A stretch of 5,159 nt of DNA from Peptostreptococcus sp. (GCA_020025095.1 JAHHSS010000099.1:1-5159), one strand, 5' to 3'. Shown: positions 1 to 5,159, counted from the first letter of the stretch. The notes: generated by a model not told the origin, from the sequence alone. Translations and numbers: made by a program.

Positions 1-56
1 CCTTTATGGAGTACGAGGCGGTCTATCTTCCTAAAAACATATTTATAAAAGTATAG
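1..56 (+). other. Window edge, possible 3' end of an upstream gene or structured RNA
   Basis: The first 32 bases are about half G+C, clearly richer than the AT-rich intergenic DNA that follows, so they probably belong to a gene or a structured RNA whose body lies outside the window. One + strand frame (from base 3) reads FMEYEAVYLPKNIFIKV and stops at TAG 54-56. Another frame stops at TAA 46-48 and the third at TAA 32-34. Nothing in these short peptides or in the bases is recognisable, and neither frame nor strand can be settled. A LysR-type regulator would be a common neighbour for a YeiH gene, but the visible residues do not show one. Confidence 0.2.
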
Positions 57-110
57 ATAGAAAAAATGTCTATTTCTGCTTTAAAAAACTATCTATAGAC
101 TTTATTTTTA
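52..110 (+). terminator. Long-loop inverted repeat followed by a T-rich tract, possible terminator
   Basis: TATAGATAG at 52-60 pairs perfectly with CTATCTATA at 89-97 (9 bp, 28-base loop), and a T-rich stretch (TTTATTTTT, 101-109) follows. This could end transcription of whatever lies to the left. The loop is long and the stem AT-rich, so it would be a weak intrinsic terminator. GTCTAT at 68-73 can instead pair with ATAGAC at 95-100, so the region has competing folds. It could equally be a protein-binding dyad upstream of the YeiH-family promoter. Confidence 0.3.
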
Positions 111-123
111 TAAAACAAATCGG

Positions 124-152
124 TTGAAATTTTTTATAAGTAAATGTAAAAT
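124..152 (+). promoter_or_regulatory. Sigma-A-type promoter for the YeiH-family gene
   Basis: TTGAAA at 124-129 (5 of 6 to consensus) and TAAAAT at 147-152 (5 of 6) are separated by exactly 17 bases. Transcription would start near 159, giving a leader of about 30 bases that contains the GGGAGG ribosome binding site at 174-179. Its position directly upstream of the gene supports it. Confidence 0.65.
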
Positions 153-187
153 ATATTGGTATTATATTTTATTGGGAGGAAAATAAT

Positions 188-1243
188 ATGATGAAAGAAA
201 AGAACAAGGGAATTTTTTTCTGCTTTTTAATGTCCATTCCAGCATGGTACTTAGGTAAAATGATGCCGATTATAGGTGGGCCAGTATTTTCAATAGTTAT
301 TGGTATAATAGTTGGAATGATTCTGGGGGATAGAAAAAGAGGGTTTGAAGCAGGTATAGCATTTGTTTCAAAAAAAGTATTACAATATGCTGTTATCCTT
401 CTTGGTTTTGGGTTAAATCTTCAAATGATAGTGAAAGTAGGTAAAGACTCTTTGCCTATAATTGTATGCACAATAGCAACTTCACTTATAATATCTTATT
501 TTTTAAGTAAGAAACTCAATATACCGAAAAAGATATCTATTTTGGTTGGTGTAGGCTCTTCAATATGTGGAGGTTCTGCAATAGCTGCCACAGCTCCTGT
601 AATTGATGCAGACAGTGACGAGATAGCTCAGGCTATATCAGTAATTTTTTTCTTTAATATAATTGCGGCTCTTATATTCCCAACAATAGGAGATTTGATG
701 GGATTGACAAATCAAGGTTTTGCAATATTTGCAGGTACAGCTGTCAATGATACATCATCAGTTACTGCTGCGGCTTCATCTTGGGATAGTATTCATCAGA
801 CGGGAACAATGGTATTAGATTCAGCAACTGTTGTTAAACTTACAAGAACTCTTGCAATTATACCGATAACATTTTTCTTATCTCTTTATTTTTCAAAGAA
901 AGAAGAAAAAGAGGAATCTTTTAGTATATATAAGATAGGGAAGATGGTTCCTACTTTTATACTATATTTTGTTGCGTGTTCGATAGTCACTACAATATGT
1001 GAAATGCTTATATCAAATGGAATAATTTCAGGTGCTTTAGCAAATGGCATACCCGATTTTTTTGCATTAATGAAAGTAGTAAGTAAGTTCTTTATTGTAA
1101 TGGCAATGGGAGCTATTGGTTTGAATACTGATATTGTTAAGCTTATTAAAACAGGTGGAAAGCCTATATTATTGGGCTCATTTTGTTGGATAGGCATAAT
1201 AGTTGTAAGTTTGATAATGCAAAAGGTAATGGGACTTTTATAA
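188..1243 (+). CDS. yeiH: YeiH family (UPF0324) putative sulfate/sulfur-anion exporter
   Basis: This is a complete 351-residue polytopic inner-membrane protein of the YeiH family, usually annotated as a putative sulfate exporter; the E. coli member is of very similar length. Hydrophobic segments fill most of the chain (about 10 helices). Family landmarks include GGPVFSIVIGIIVG (30-43), LLGFGLNLQ (71-79), GVGSSICGGSAIAA (121-134), GTAVNDTSSVTAA (183-195), VKLTRTLAIIP (216-226) and the C-terminal MGAIGLNTD...GGKPILLGSFCW (307-334). A charged loop KKEEKEESF (237-245) divides the two halves. GGGAGG at 174-179 lies 8 bases before the ATG at 188; a second ATG at 191 would work nearly as well, giving one residue fewer. 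The gene has its own promoter and a hairpin terminator after it, so it looks monocistronic. The true substrate of this family is poorly established, and sulfate, sulfite or sulfonate export is inference from family annotation. Confidence 0.93.
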   Translation: MMKEKNKGIFFCFLMSIPAWYLGKMMPIIGGPVFSIVIGIIVGMILGDRKRGFEAGIAFVSKKVLQYAVILLGFGLNLQMIVKVGKDSLPIIVCTIATSLIISYFLSKKLNIPKKISILVGVGSSICGGSAIAATAPVIDADSDEIAQAISVIFFFNIIAALIFPTIGDLMGLTNQGFAIFAGTAVNDTSSVTAAASSWDSIHQTGTMVLDSATVVKLTRTLAIIPITFFLSLYFSKKEEKEESFSIYKIGKMVPTFILYFVACSIVTTICEMLISNGIISGALANGIPDFFALMKVVSKFFIVMAMGAIGLNTDIVKLIKTGGKPILLGSFCWIGIIVVSLIMQKVMGLL

Positions 1244-1280
1244 TTAAAAGATTTAAAAAATAGTATTAATTTAGTTATGT

Positions 1281-1314
1281 TAAAAATCATAGTGTTTTCA
1301 CACTATGATTTTTA
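1281..1314 (+). terminator. Strong hairpin terminator after the YeiH-family gene
   Basis: A perfect 15-bp stem (1281-1295 with 1300-1314) closes on a TTTC tetraloop. The lower stem is A-rich on the left and T-rich on the right, with the T-run at 1309-1313, so it could stop transcription from either direction. It lies 37 bases after the stop codon and separates the YeiH-family gene from mtnN. The T-run is short and within the stem, so some read-through into mtnN is possible. Confidence 0.75.
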
Positions 1315-1332
1315 ATGAAAATTATTTGGTTG

Positions 1333-1362
1333 AAAGGGGTGAATAGTATACAGTTTGTATAC
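1333..1362 (+). promoter_or_regulatory. Strong Shine-Dalgarno plus 17-base palindrome upstream of mtnN
   Basis: AAAGGGGTGA (1333-1342) is a strong match to the anti-Shine-Dalgarno sequence, but it is 30 bases from the ATG at 1370 if counted from GGGG. Between them is GTATACAGTTTGTATAC (1346-1362), two 7-bp arms around GTT. If this folds in the mRNA, the effective gap shrinks to about 13 bases. As DNA it looks like an operator for a dimeric repressor. TTGAAA at 1330-1335 could be a -35 box, but no well-spaced -10 accompanies it: the TATACA copies at 1347 and 1358 are 11 and 22 bases away. No clear promoter for mtnN could be assigned. Confidence 0.5.
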
Positions 1363-1369
1363 ATCAATT

Positions 1370-2068
1370 ATGAAAAAAATAGGAATAATAGGTGCAATGG
1401 AAGAAGAAGTAAAAGAACTTACTTCAATGCTTAAAGCTAGAAAAGAAAGAGTAATTGCAGGACTTTCTTTCAATGAGGGTTTAATAGAAGGTAAAGAAGT
1501 GGTTATTGTAGAATGTGGTATTGCTAAGGTTAACGCTGCAATGTGTACTCAAATATTGATAAGTGAATTTAAAGTAGATGCGGTTATCAATACTGGAGTA
1601 GCAGGGGCATTGTACGAAGAACTTGATATTAATGACATAGTAATATCTACAGATGCAGTAGAATATGATGTAGATGCTTCTCCACTGGGAGATCCTAAGG
1701 GGACAATACCTAGAATGAAAACATCTGTATTTACTGCAGATTCAAGACTTATTGAGGCTGCATATAGCGCTTTTAAGGAAGAAAATTTAAAGTTTAATGC
1801 TTATAAGGGAAGAGTAGTTACTGGAGACCAATTCGTTGCTGATAATGAAACAAAAGCTGAGTTAAGAAATGATTTTGGCGGATACTGTTGCGAAATGGAA
1901 GGTGGAGCAATAGCACATGTTGCTTATTTAAACAAACTTCCTTTTGTAATAATTAGAGCTATATCCGATAAAGCGGATAATTCAGCAGATATGACTTATG
2001 ATGAATTTGTAAAAATAGCTGCTATAAATTCCAAAGACATGGTTGTAAATATGTTAAAAAGATTATAA
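1370..2068 (+). CDS. mtnN: 5'-methylthioadenosine/S-adenosylhomocysteine nucleosidase
   Basis: This cytosolic enzyme (also called Pfs or MTAN) splits adenine from S-adenosylhomocysteine, 5'-methylthioadenosine and 5'-deoxyadenosine. It relieves product inhibition of methyltransferases, polyamine synthesis and radical-SAM enzymes. From ATG 1370 the protein has 232 residues, the family's usual size, and opens with the characteristic MKKIGIIGAMEEEV. Landmarks are the catalytic Glu13 (E. coli Glu12), INTGVAGAL (73-81), VTGDQFV (150-156), CEMEGGAIAHV (174-184) with ribose-binding Met176-Glu177, and RAISDKAD (196-203) with catalytic Asp200 (E. coli Asp197). An in-frame TTG at 1355 would add MYTSI. 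It is closer to the Shine-Dalgarno at 1333-1342 but falls inside a palindrome, and homologues begin at the ATG, so ATG is preferred. No convincing terminator follows; the next gene starts 301 bases on. Confidence 0.96.
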   Translation: MKKIGIIGAMEEEVKELTSMLKARKERVIAGLSFNEGLIEGKEVVIVECGIAKVNAAMCTQILISEFKVDAVINTGVAGALYEELDINDIVISTDAVEYDVDASPLGDPKGTIPRMKTSVFTADSRLIEAAYSAFKEENLKFNAYKGRVVTGDQFVADNETKAELRNDFGGYCCEMEGGAIAHVAYLNKLPFVIIRAISDKADNSADMTYDEFVKIAAINSKDMVVNMLKRL

Positions 2069-2215
2069 GTTTTATAAGTTTTATTAAAAACAAGTGAAAA
2101 TCATAGGAAAATTTTAAGTAGATATATTACTTCTATTATAAATATTTAACTACTAAGAAGATTTTACACAAAAATGAAAATTTAATTTTATAATTTAATA
2201 ATGGCATAGATTAAT

Positions 2216-2236
2216 GTAAATATTTTAAATGTTTAC
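2216..2236. promoter_or_regulatory. 21-base near-palindrome, candidate operator upstream of the permease gene
   Basis: The arms are GTAAATATTT (2216-2225) and AAATGTTTAC (2227-2236) around one T. Nine of ten positions are complementary, and the tenth would be a U-G wobble in RNA. The half-site GTAAATAT recurs as a direct copy at 2285-2292, which sits 10 bases upstream of the candidate -35 box at 2303. Three half-sites spaced upstream of one promoter suggest binding by a dimeric regulator. The high A+T makes chance palindromes common, and no known regulator's consensus was recognised. Confidence 0.35.
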
Positions 2237-2302
2237 TATCAAGTCTATAAAGAAAAAGTATTTTAAAGTTATAATATCAAAATAGTAAATATAAATTTAA
2301 TT

Positions 2303-2332
2303 TTGATAGGAAATAGTCATTATTAGTATGAA
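2303..2332 (+). promoter_or_regulatory. Candidate promoter for the TauE/SafE permease gene
   Basis: TTGATA at 2303-2308 (5 of 6 to consensus) is followed after 18 bases by TATGAA at 2327-2332 (4 of 6). Transcription would start near 2339, leaving a leader of about 30 bases carrying the ribosome binding site. The TATAAT at 2270-2275 is a better -10 box but has no matching -35 element, so it is a less likely alternative. Confidence 0.4.
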
Positions 2333-2369
2333 GACGATTTAGAAATTAACAAATAGAGGAAGGTATAAA

Positions 2370-3278
2370 ATGATAAGAGTTTTACAGATACTACTGTATG
2401 TTGCGGTAGTAGGATTTGGAATTGTATTTTTTAAAGATCAGATATCTGCAAAAAAAGAGGGCAGATTGGAAGATGAAAAAGCTTGGAAACCAGCTTTAAT
2501 AGGTTTTTCAACTAACTTTTTTGATACATTGGGAATAGGTGCCTTTGCTCCTACTGTATTTTTGTTTAAGGCTTTTAAGAGCAATATAACAGATAAGCAG
2601 ATACCAGCAACACTTAATGTTGCCTGTACTTTGCCTGTTTTATGTGAAGCCATTATATTTATACAGGCTACAAAAGTAGAAGCTATAACTTTAGTATCTT
2701 TAATCGCTGCAGCTGTGATAGGCTCTTATTTAGGAGCCGGAGTTATAGCTAGGACAGACGAGAAAAAGATACAGATTATAATGGGAGTAGCACTTTTTAT
2801 ATCAGCAGTAATGTTATTACTATCTACTTTAAATGTACTTCCGATTGGAGGTACAGCGTTAGGTTTACATGGAACTAAGCTAATTATAGCTGTAGCAATT
2901 TTCTTTGTATTAGGAGCTCTAATGACAGCTGGAATAGGCCTATATGCCCCAGCAATGGTTGTGGTATATTCAATGGGAATGGATCCATCAGCAGCCTTTC
3001 CAATAATGATGGGCTCATGTGCTTTATTAATGCCAGTTGCATCATCTAAATTTATAAAAGAAGATGCATATGCAAAGAAAAACTCATTGCTAATATCAAT
3101 ATTTGGTATAGCAGGGGTAATAATAGCGGCATTTTTTGTAAAGGGGCTATCAATAGACAAGTTGAAGATACTCGTTACAATAGTTGTAGCATTAACTTCA
3201 TTTATGATGTTGAAGTCTGCATTTAAAAATAAAGGAAATCTAACAGATAAAAATGATTCAGAATTTGAAATAGTTTAG
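2370..3278 (+). CDS. TauE/SafE (TSUP) family sulfite/organosulfur exporter-like permease
   Basis: This 302-residue membrane protein belongs to the TSUP family, whose characterised members move sulfite, sulfoacetate or other organosulfur anions across the cytoplasmic membrane. About eight to nine hydrophobic helices are visible, at roughly 4-21, 41-66, 80-101, 105-127, 134-155, 169-200, 205-225, 238-258 and 264-284. The two halves carry related family signatures: GFSTNFFDTLGIGAFAPT (45-62) and a second at 182-221 with GALMTAGIGLYAPA. This matches the internal duplication of the family. The loop at 22-40 and the C-terminal tail (286-302) are strongly charged and probably cytosolic. AGAGGAAGG at 2355-2363 is 6 bases from the ATG, fixing the start. 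The gene stands alone, with its own candidate promoter and a strong terminator behind it. The substrate cannot be read from the sequence; an anion related to sulfur metabolism is inference. Confidence 0.9.
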   Translation: MIRVLQILLYVAVVGFGIVFFKDQISAKKEGRLEDEKAWKPALIGFSTNFFDTLGIGAFAPTVFLFKAFKSNITDKQIPATLNVACTLPVLCEAIIFIQATKVEAITLVSLIAAAVIGSYLGAGVIARTDEKKIQIIMGVALFISAVMLLLSTLNVLPIGGTALGLHGTKLIIAVAIFFVLGALMTAGIGLYAPAMVVVYSMGMDPSAAFPIMMGSCALLMPVASSKFIKEDAYAKKNSLLISIFGIAGVIIAAFFVKGLSIDKLKILVTIVVALTSFMMLKSAFKNKGNLTDKNDSEFEIV

Positions 3279-3338
3279 TTTGAAATTATTGATGAATCGT
3301 ATTTAAAAGCAAAATAAATTTAATTTACTTTATAAAGA

Positions 3339-3376
3339 AAAGAAGCCACTTATTAGTCTAAATAAGTGGCTTCTTT
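3339..3376 (+). terminator. 16-bp-stem intrinsic terminator after the permease gene
   Basis: Bases 3339-3354 pair without mismatch with 3361-3376 around the 6-base loop AGTCTA. The stem core GAAGCCACTT is G+C-containing, and the descending arm ends in CTTCTTT. The trailing T-run is short and paired with A-residues, which would allow termination on either strand. It separates the permease from trpS and lies only 6 bases before the trpS -35 box. Confidence 0.8.
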
Positions 3377-3382
3377 ATATCA

Positions 3383-3411
3383 TTGACACTTTTTTTAAAC
3401 AAGTATATAAT
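3383..3411 (+). promoter_or_regulatory. Consensus sigma-A promoter of trpS
   Basis: TTGACA (3383-3388) and TATAAT (3406-3411) both match consensus exactly with an ideal 17-base spacer. Transcription should begin near 3418, about 60 bases before the trpS ATG. A leader this short cannot hold a T-box riboswitch, the usual tRNA-sensing control of aminoacyl-tRNA synthetase genes in Firmicutes. Strong constitutive transcription is therefore the simplest reading. Confidence 0.9.
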
Positions 3412-3438
3412 GGAGAATAGGTAAATGCTTTTAATATA

Positions 3439-3470
3439 TTATATAGGGTTTATAAATACTATATAAGGAG
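3439..3470 (+). promoter_or_regulatory. Leader hairpin abutting the trpS ribosome binding site
   Basis: TTATATAG (3439-3446) pairs perfectly with CTATATAA (3459-3466) around a 12-base loop. The last two A residues of the stem are the first bases of the AAGGAG Shine-Dalgarno (3465-3470), which is 8 bases from the ATG. The stem has only A-T pairs apart from one G-C, so it is weak. It might modestly influence ribosome access or mRNA stability, or simply reflect base composition. Confidence 0.35.
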
Positions 3471-3478
3471 AGAAAAAA

Positions 3479-4486
3479 ATGAGTGAACAAGAAAAAAAGG
3501 TAATATTTAGTGGGGTTCAGCCTTCAGGAAAAATGACTTTAGGAAACTATCTTGGAGCATTAAAGAGTTGGACAGAATTGCAGAAACAATTTGAATGTTA
3601 TTTTAGTATGGTAAATATGCATGCTATAACAGTTCCACAGGATCCAGAAGTTCTTAGAAGACAGACTATTGAGCTTCTTGCTCAGTTCATTGCTTGTGGA
3701 ATAGACCCTGAGGAAAATACAATATTTATACAATCACATGTTCCGCAACATGCAGAACTTAATTGGGTTTTATGTACAATGACATATATGGGTGAACTTA
3801 ACAGAATGACTCAGTATAAGGATAAATCAAAAAAGAGTGAGGCGAATCTTAATGCAGGTTTATTTACATATCCAGTATTAATGGCTTCAGATATTCTTTT
3901 ATACCAAGCAGATGTTGTTCCAGTAGGAGATGATCAGAAGCAGCATATGGAGCTAGCTAGAGATTTAGCTGAGAGATTTAACAATAGATTTTCTAAAACT
4001 TTTGTTGTTCCAGAAGGATACTATCCAAAGGGGACAGCTAGAGTAATGAGTCTTCAAGAACCAGATAAGAAAATGAGTAAATCGGATTCTAATGAAAATG
4101 CATTTATACTTCTTTCTGAAGATGCGGACACTACAGCAAAGAAGATAAAAAAGGCAGTTACAGATTCAGTTGGTATTGTTAGATACACGGATGAACAGCC
4201 CGGTCTTAAGAATCTTATAAATATATATTCAGCTATGACAGACAAATCTGTGGAAGAGATAGTAGCTATGTATGAAGGTAAGGGATATGGTGCATTTAAG
4301 AAAGAGATGGCGGAGGCTGTAGTTGAATCTCTTAGACCTATGAGGGAAAAGTATAATTATCTTTTAAACAATCAAGATTACCTTGAAGAGATATATATAA
4401 GAGGGGCAAAAAAAGCTGAATTGAGAGCTAGAAAAACTTTAGATGCAGTTTATGAAAAGATTGGATTTATAAAGAGAAATTATTAA
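3479..4486 (+). CDS. trpS: Tryptophanyl-tRNA synthetase (TrpRS)
   Basis: This cytosolic class I aminoacyl-tRNA synthetase activates tryptophan with ATP and charges tRNA-Trp; it works as a homodimer. At 335 residues it has the normal bacterial length. The Rossmann catalytic domain starts with VIFSGVQPSGKMTLGNYLGAL (split across 8-28), in which TLGN (20-23) is the HIGH-type motif. MGELNRMTQYKDK (104-116) and LMASDILLYQADVVPVGDDQ (134-153) are family signatures, with Asp138 in the position expected to contact the indole nitrogen. KMSKS (198-202) is intact. The C-terminal helical region (about 215-330) is the anticodon-binding part. AAGGAG at 3465-3470 sets the start at the ATG 8 bases on. The gene is bracketed by a consensus promoter and an intrinsic terminator and appears monocistronic. 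No fusion, truncation or missing active-site residue was seen. Confidence 0.98.
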   Translation: MSEQEKKVIFSGVQPSGKMTLGNYLGALKSWTELQKQFECYFSMVNMHAITVPQDPEVLRRQTIELLAQFIACGIDPEENTIFIQSHVPQHAELNWVLCTMTYMGELNRMTQYKDKSKKSEANLNAGLFTYPVLMASDILLYQADVVPVGDDQKQHMELARDLAERFNNRFSKTFVVPEGYYPKGTARVMSLQEPDKKMSKSDSNENAFILLSEDADTTAKKIKKAVTDSVGIVRYTDEQPGLKNLINIYSAMTDKSVEEIVAMYEGKGYGAFKKEMAEAVVESLRPMREKYNYLLNNQDYLEEIYIRGAKKAELRARKTLDAVYEKIGFIKRNY

Positions 4487-4526
4487 TTTTAAATTTTAAT
4501 GAAAATGATTTTATGAAAATAATTAT

Positions 4527-4566
4527 AATAAAAGTGCCGTATTTAAACGGCACTTTTATTTTTTTT
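4527..4566 (+). terminator. Intrinsic terminator of trpS
   Basis: A 14-bp perfect stem (4527-4540 with 4547-4560) has the G+C-rich core AGTGCCGT/ACGGCACT and a 6-base loop ATTTAA. A T-run covering 4559-4566 follows immediately. It has every element of a Rho-independent terminator and lies 40 bases after the trpS stop. Confidence 0.95.
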
Positions 4567-4574
4567 GTTGTAAT

Positions 4575-4609
4575 TTATGGTATAATTATTTATTATGGAT
4601 AATTATATA
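4575..4609 (+). repeat. Imperfect tandem duplication (about 18 bases) over the lspA promoter
   Basis: TTATGGTATAATTATTTA (4575-4592) is followed directly by a 17-base copy, TTATGGATAATTATATA (4593-4609), differing by one missing T and one substitution. The first copy contains the extended -10 box; in the second the missing base destroys it. It resembles a slippage duplication, although AT-rich sequence can produce it by chance. Confidence 0.5.
4578..4586 (+). promoter_or_regulatory. Extended -10 promoter for lspA
   Basis: TGGTATAAT is an exact extended -10 element (TG, one base, TATAAT at 4581-4586). No -35 box is present 17 bases upstream, where the terminator's T-run lies, but extended -10 promoters often do without. 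Transcription would start near 4593, leaving about 130 bases of leader. A second candidate, TTGGAA (4632-4637) with TATGAT (4656-4661) at 18 bases, would give a shorter leader. Confidence 0.5.
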
Positions 4610-4693
4610 CAAAACATACTTTTACATGTAATTGGAAAATTAAATTTGCAAGTAATATGATGTTATGAAAGTTGTATATATGTATTTTGTGAG

Positions 4694-4707
4694 TTTTACT
4701 AGTAAAA
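4694..4707. promoter_or_regulatory. 14-base perfect palindrome before the lspA ribosome binding site
   Basis: TTTTACTAGTAAAA is a perfect palindrome ending 4 bases before AAGGAG (4712-4717). It could be an operator or a cruciform-type dyad. With no loop it cannot form a full hairpin in RNA. About one palindrome of this length is expected by chance in a window of this size and composition, so position is the only reason to note it. Confidence 0.2.
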
Positions 4708-4723
4708 GACGAAGGAGAAGATT

Positions 4724-5159
4724 ATGTACATATTACTAATAATAATTTTGATAGCTCTTGATCAAGTATCTAAAATAGTAGTTCAACATATGCTAAGTAC
4801 TAGAGCAAGTCTTCCAATTATAGAAGGCATATTTCACTTAACATATGTTGAAAATCGTGGCGCTGCCTTTGGATTAATGCAAGGAAAACAAATTTTCTTT
4901 ACTTTAGTCGCGATTATTGTAGTAGTAGCAGGGTTAATATGTATTTATAGGAAAAATTATGGGAAGTTAATTAATATTTCAATTTCAATGATAATAGCTG
5001 GGGCAGTAGGAAACCTTATAGATAGATTGAAATTAGGATATGTAATAGATTTTTTGGATTTTAGATTTATATGGAATTATGTATTTAATTTGGCTGATAT
5101 ATTTGTGGTACTAGGGATATTAATCATTTGTACTGCAATTATATTCGATGATTTTAAAG
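4724..5159 (+). CDS. lspA: Lipoprotein signal peptidase (signal peptidase II), 3' end cut by window
   Basis: This polytopic membrane aspartyl protease removes the signal peptide of prolipoproteins after the lipobox cysteine has been diacylglyceryl-modified. The window holds 145 codons without a stop; family members are usually about 150-160 residues, so only the tail is missing. Landmarks in order: a first helix (1-12) followed by DQVSK (13-17), VENRGAAFG (42-50, the NxGAAF motif), AGAVGNLIDR (92-101, the GNxxDR motif), YVIDFLDF (106-113) with catalytic Asp109, and FNLADIFVVLG (121-131) with catalytic Asp125. Further hydrophobic segments lie near 56-75, 84-98 and 123-141, giving the expected four-helix topology. 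AAGGAG at 4712-4717 is 6 bases from the ATG, which fixes the start. In many Firmicutes the next gene is a pseudouridine synthase of the RluD family, which would lie beyond the window. Confidence 0.96.
   Translation, partial: MYILLIIILIALDQVSKIVVQHMLSTRASLPIIEGIFHLTYVENRGAAFGLMQGKQIFFTLVAIIVVVAGLICIYRKNYGKLINISISMIIAGAVGNLIDRLKLGYVIDFLDFRFIWNYVFNLADIFVVLGILIICTAIIFDDFK

Larger units (their letters stand above)
2069..2369. other. 301-base AT-rich intergenic region without a gene
   Basis: No credible coding sequence was found on the + strand; ATG-initiated frames here are short and lack ribosome binding sites. There is no clear terminator for mtnN: GTTTT/AAAAC (2078-2082 with 2087-2091) is a 5-bp stem without a following T-run, and AAGTA/TACTT (2116-2120 with 2128-2132) is equally weak. 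AAATTTAATTTT occurs twice (2178-2189 and 2293-2304), which may be chance in such AT-rich DNA. The right half contains a palindrome with an additional half-site, a lone TATAAT at 2270-2275, and a candidate promoter just before the permease gene, each described separately where supportable. Confidence 0.6.

Noticed and set aside
886..1290. Open reading frame of 134 codons on the - strand
   Set aside because: It lies mostly opposite the YeiH-family coding sequence, has no recognisable family features, and looks like a shadow of hydrophobic codons on the + strand. It has no independent support.
1339..1430. Possible GTG-initiated upstream reading frame overlapping the start of mtnN
   Set aside because: The GTG is part of the Shine-Dalgarno itself and has no properly spaced binding site of its own; the peptide looks like an out-of-frame translation of mtnN.
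2229..2285. Small + strand frame MFTIKSIKKKYFKVIISK in the 301-base gap
   Set aside because: It has no ribosome binding site, overlaps the palindromic half-sites, and its lysine- and isoleucine-rich content is what random AT-rich DNA gives.
2178..2304. Twice-occurring AAATTTAATTTT (2178-2189 and 2293-2304) as a mobile-element or target-site repeat
   Set aside because: Both copies contain only A and T in very AT-rich DNA, nothing resembling an element lies between them, and chance is an adequate explanation.
2726..3160. Open reading frame of 144 codons on the - strand
   Set aside because: It is entirely opposite the TauE/SafE permease gene and its composition mirrors that gene; no family signature was seen.
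3418..3478. T-box riboswitch before trpS
   Set aside because: The leader after the consensus promoter is about 60 bases, much too short, and neither a specifier stem nor the conserved T-box sequence is present. The hairpin at 3339-3376 lies upstream of the promoter and belongs to the permease gene.

Overview
The window comes from an AT-rich, low-GC Gram-positive chromosome. A Clostridium or close relative is the best guess, judging from the base composition, the strong AGGAGG-type ribosome binding sites, the A-ending codons (many AGA and ATA) and the protein sequences. No species can be named from the sequence alone. All five recognisable genes are on the + strand. They look like ordinary chromosomal genes in short, separately terminated transcription units. 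I see no insertion sequence, phage gene, CRISPR array, tRNA or rRNA.

Layout. Positions 1-187 hold a left edge of unclear origin (about 50% GC in the first 32 bases), a long-loop inverted repeat, and a good sigma-A-type promoter. This promoter drives a YeiH-family membrane protein at 188-1243, a putative sulfate or other sulfur-anion exporter. A strong hairpin (1281-1314) closes that unit. Next is mtnN (1370-2068), the 5'-methylthioadenosine/S-adenosylhomocysteine nucleosidase, whose strong ribosome binding site is separated from its ATG by a 17-base palindrome. A 301-base AT-rich gap (2069-2369) without a gene contains a near-perfect palindrome, an extra half-site and a candidate promoter. 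It precedes a TauE/SafE (TSUP) family permease at 2370-3278. After a 16-bp-stem terminator, a consensus promoter (TTGACA-N17-TATAAT) drives trpS (3479-4486), which ends at a textbook intrinsic terminator. The last gene is lspA (from 4724), lipoprotein signal peptidase, cut off by the window end near its C-terminus.

How the genes relate. The first three genes have a loose sulfur theme: two unrelated membrane families both associated with export of sulfur oxyanions or organosulfonates, on either side of the enzyme that clears S-adenosylmethionine by-products. Each has its own control region, so a functional link is inference only. trpS and lspA are housekeeping genes. I found no convincing new biological system. 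The points most worth checking are the mtnN start region, the repeated half-sites in the 301-base gap, and the structured left edge.
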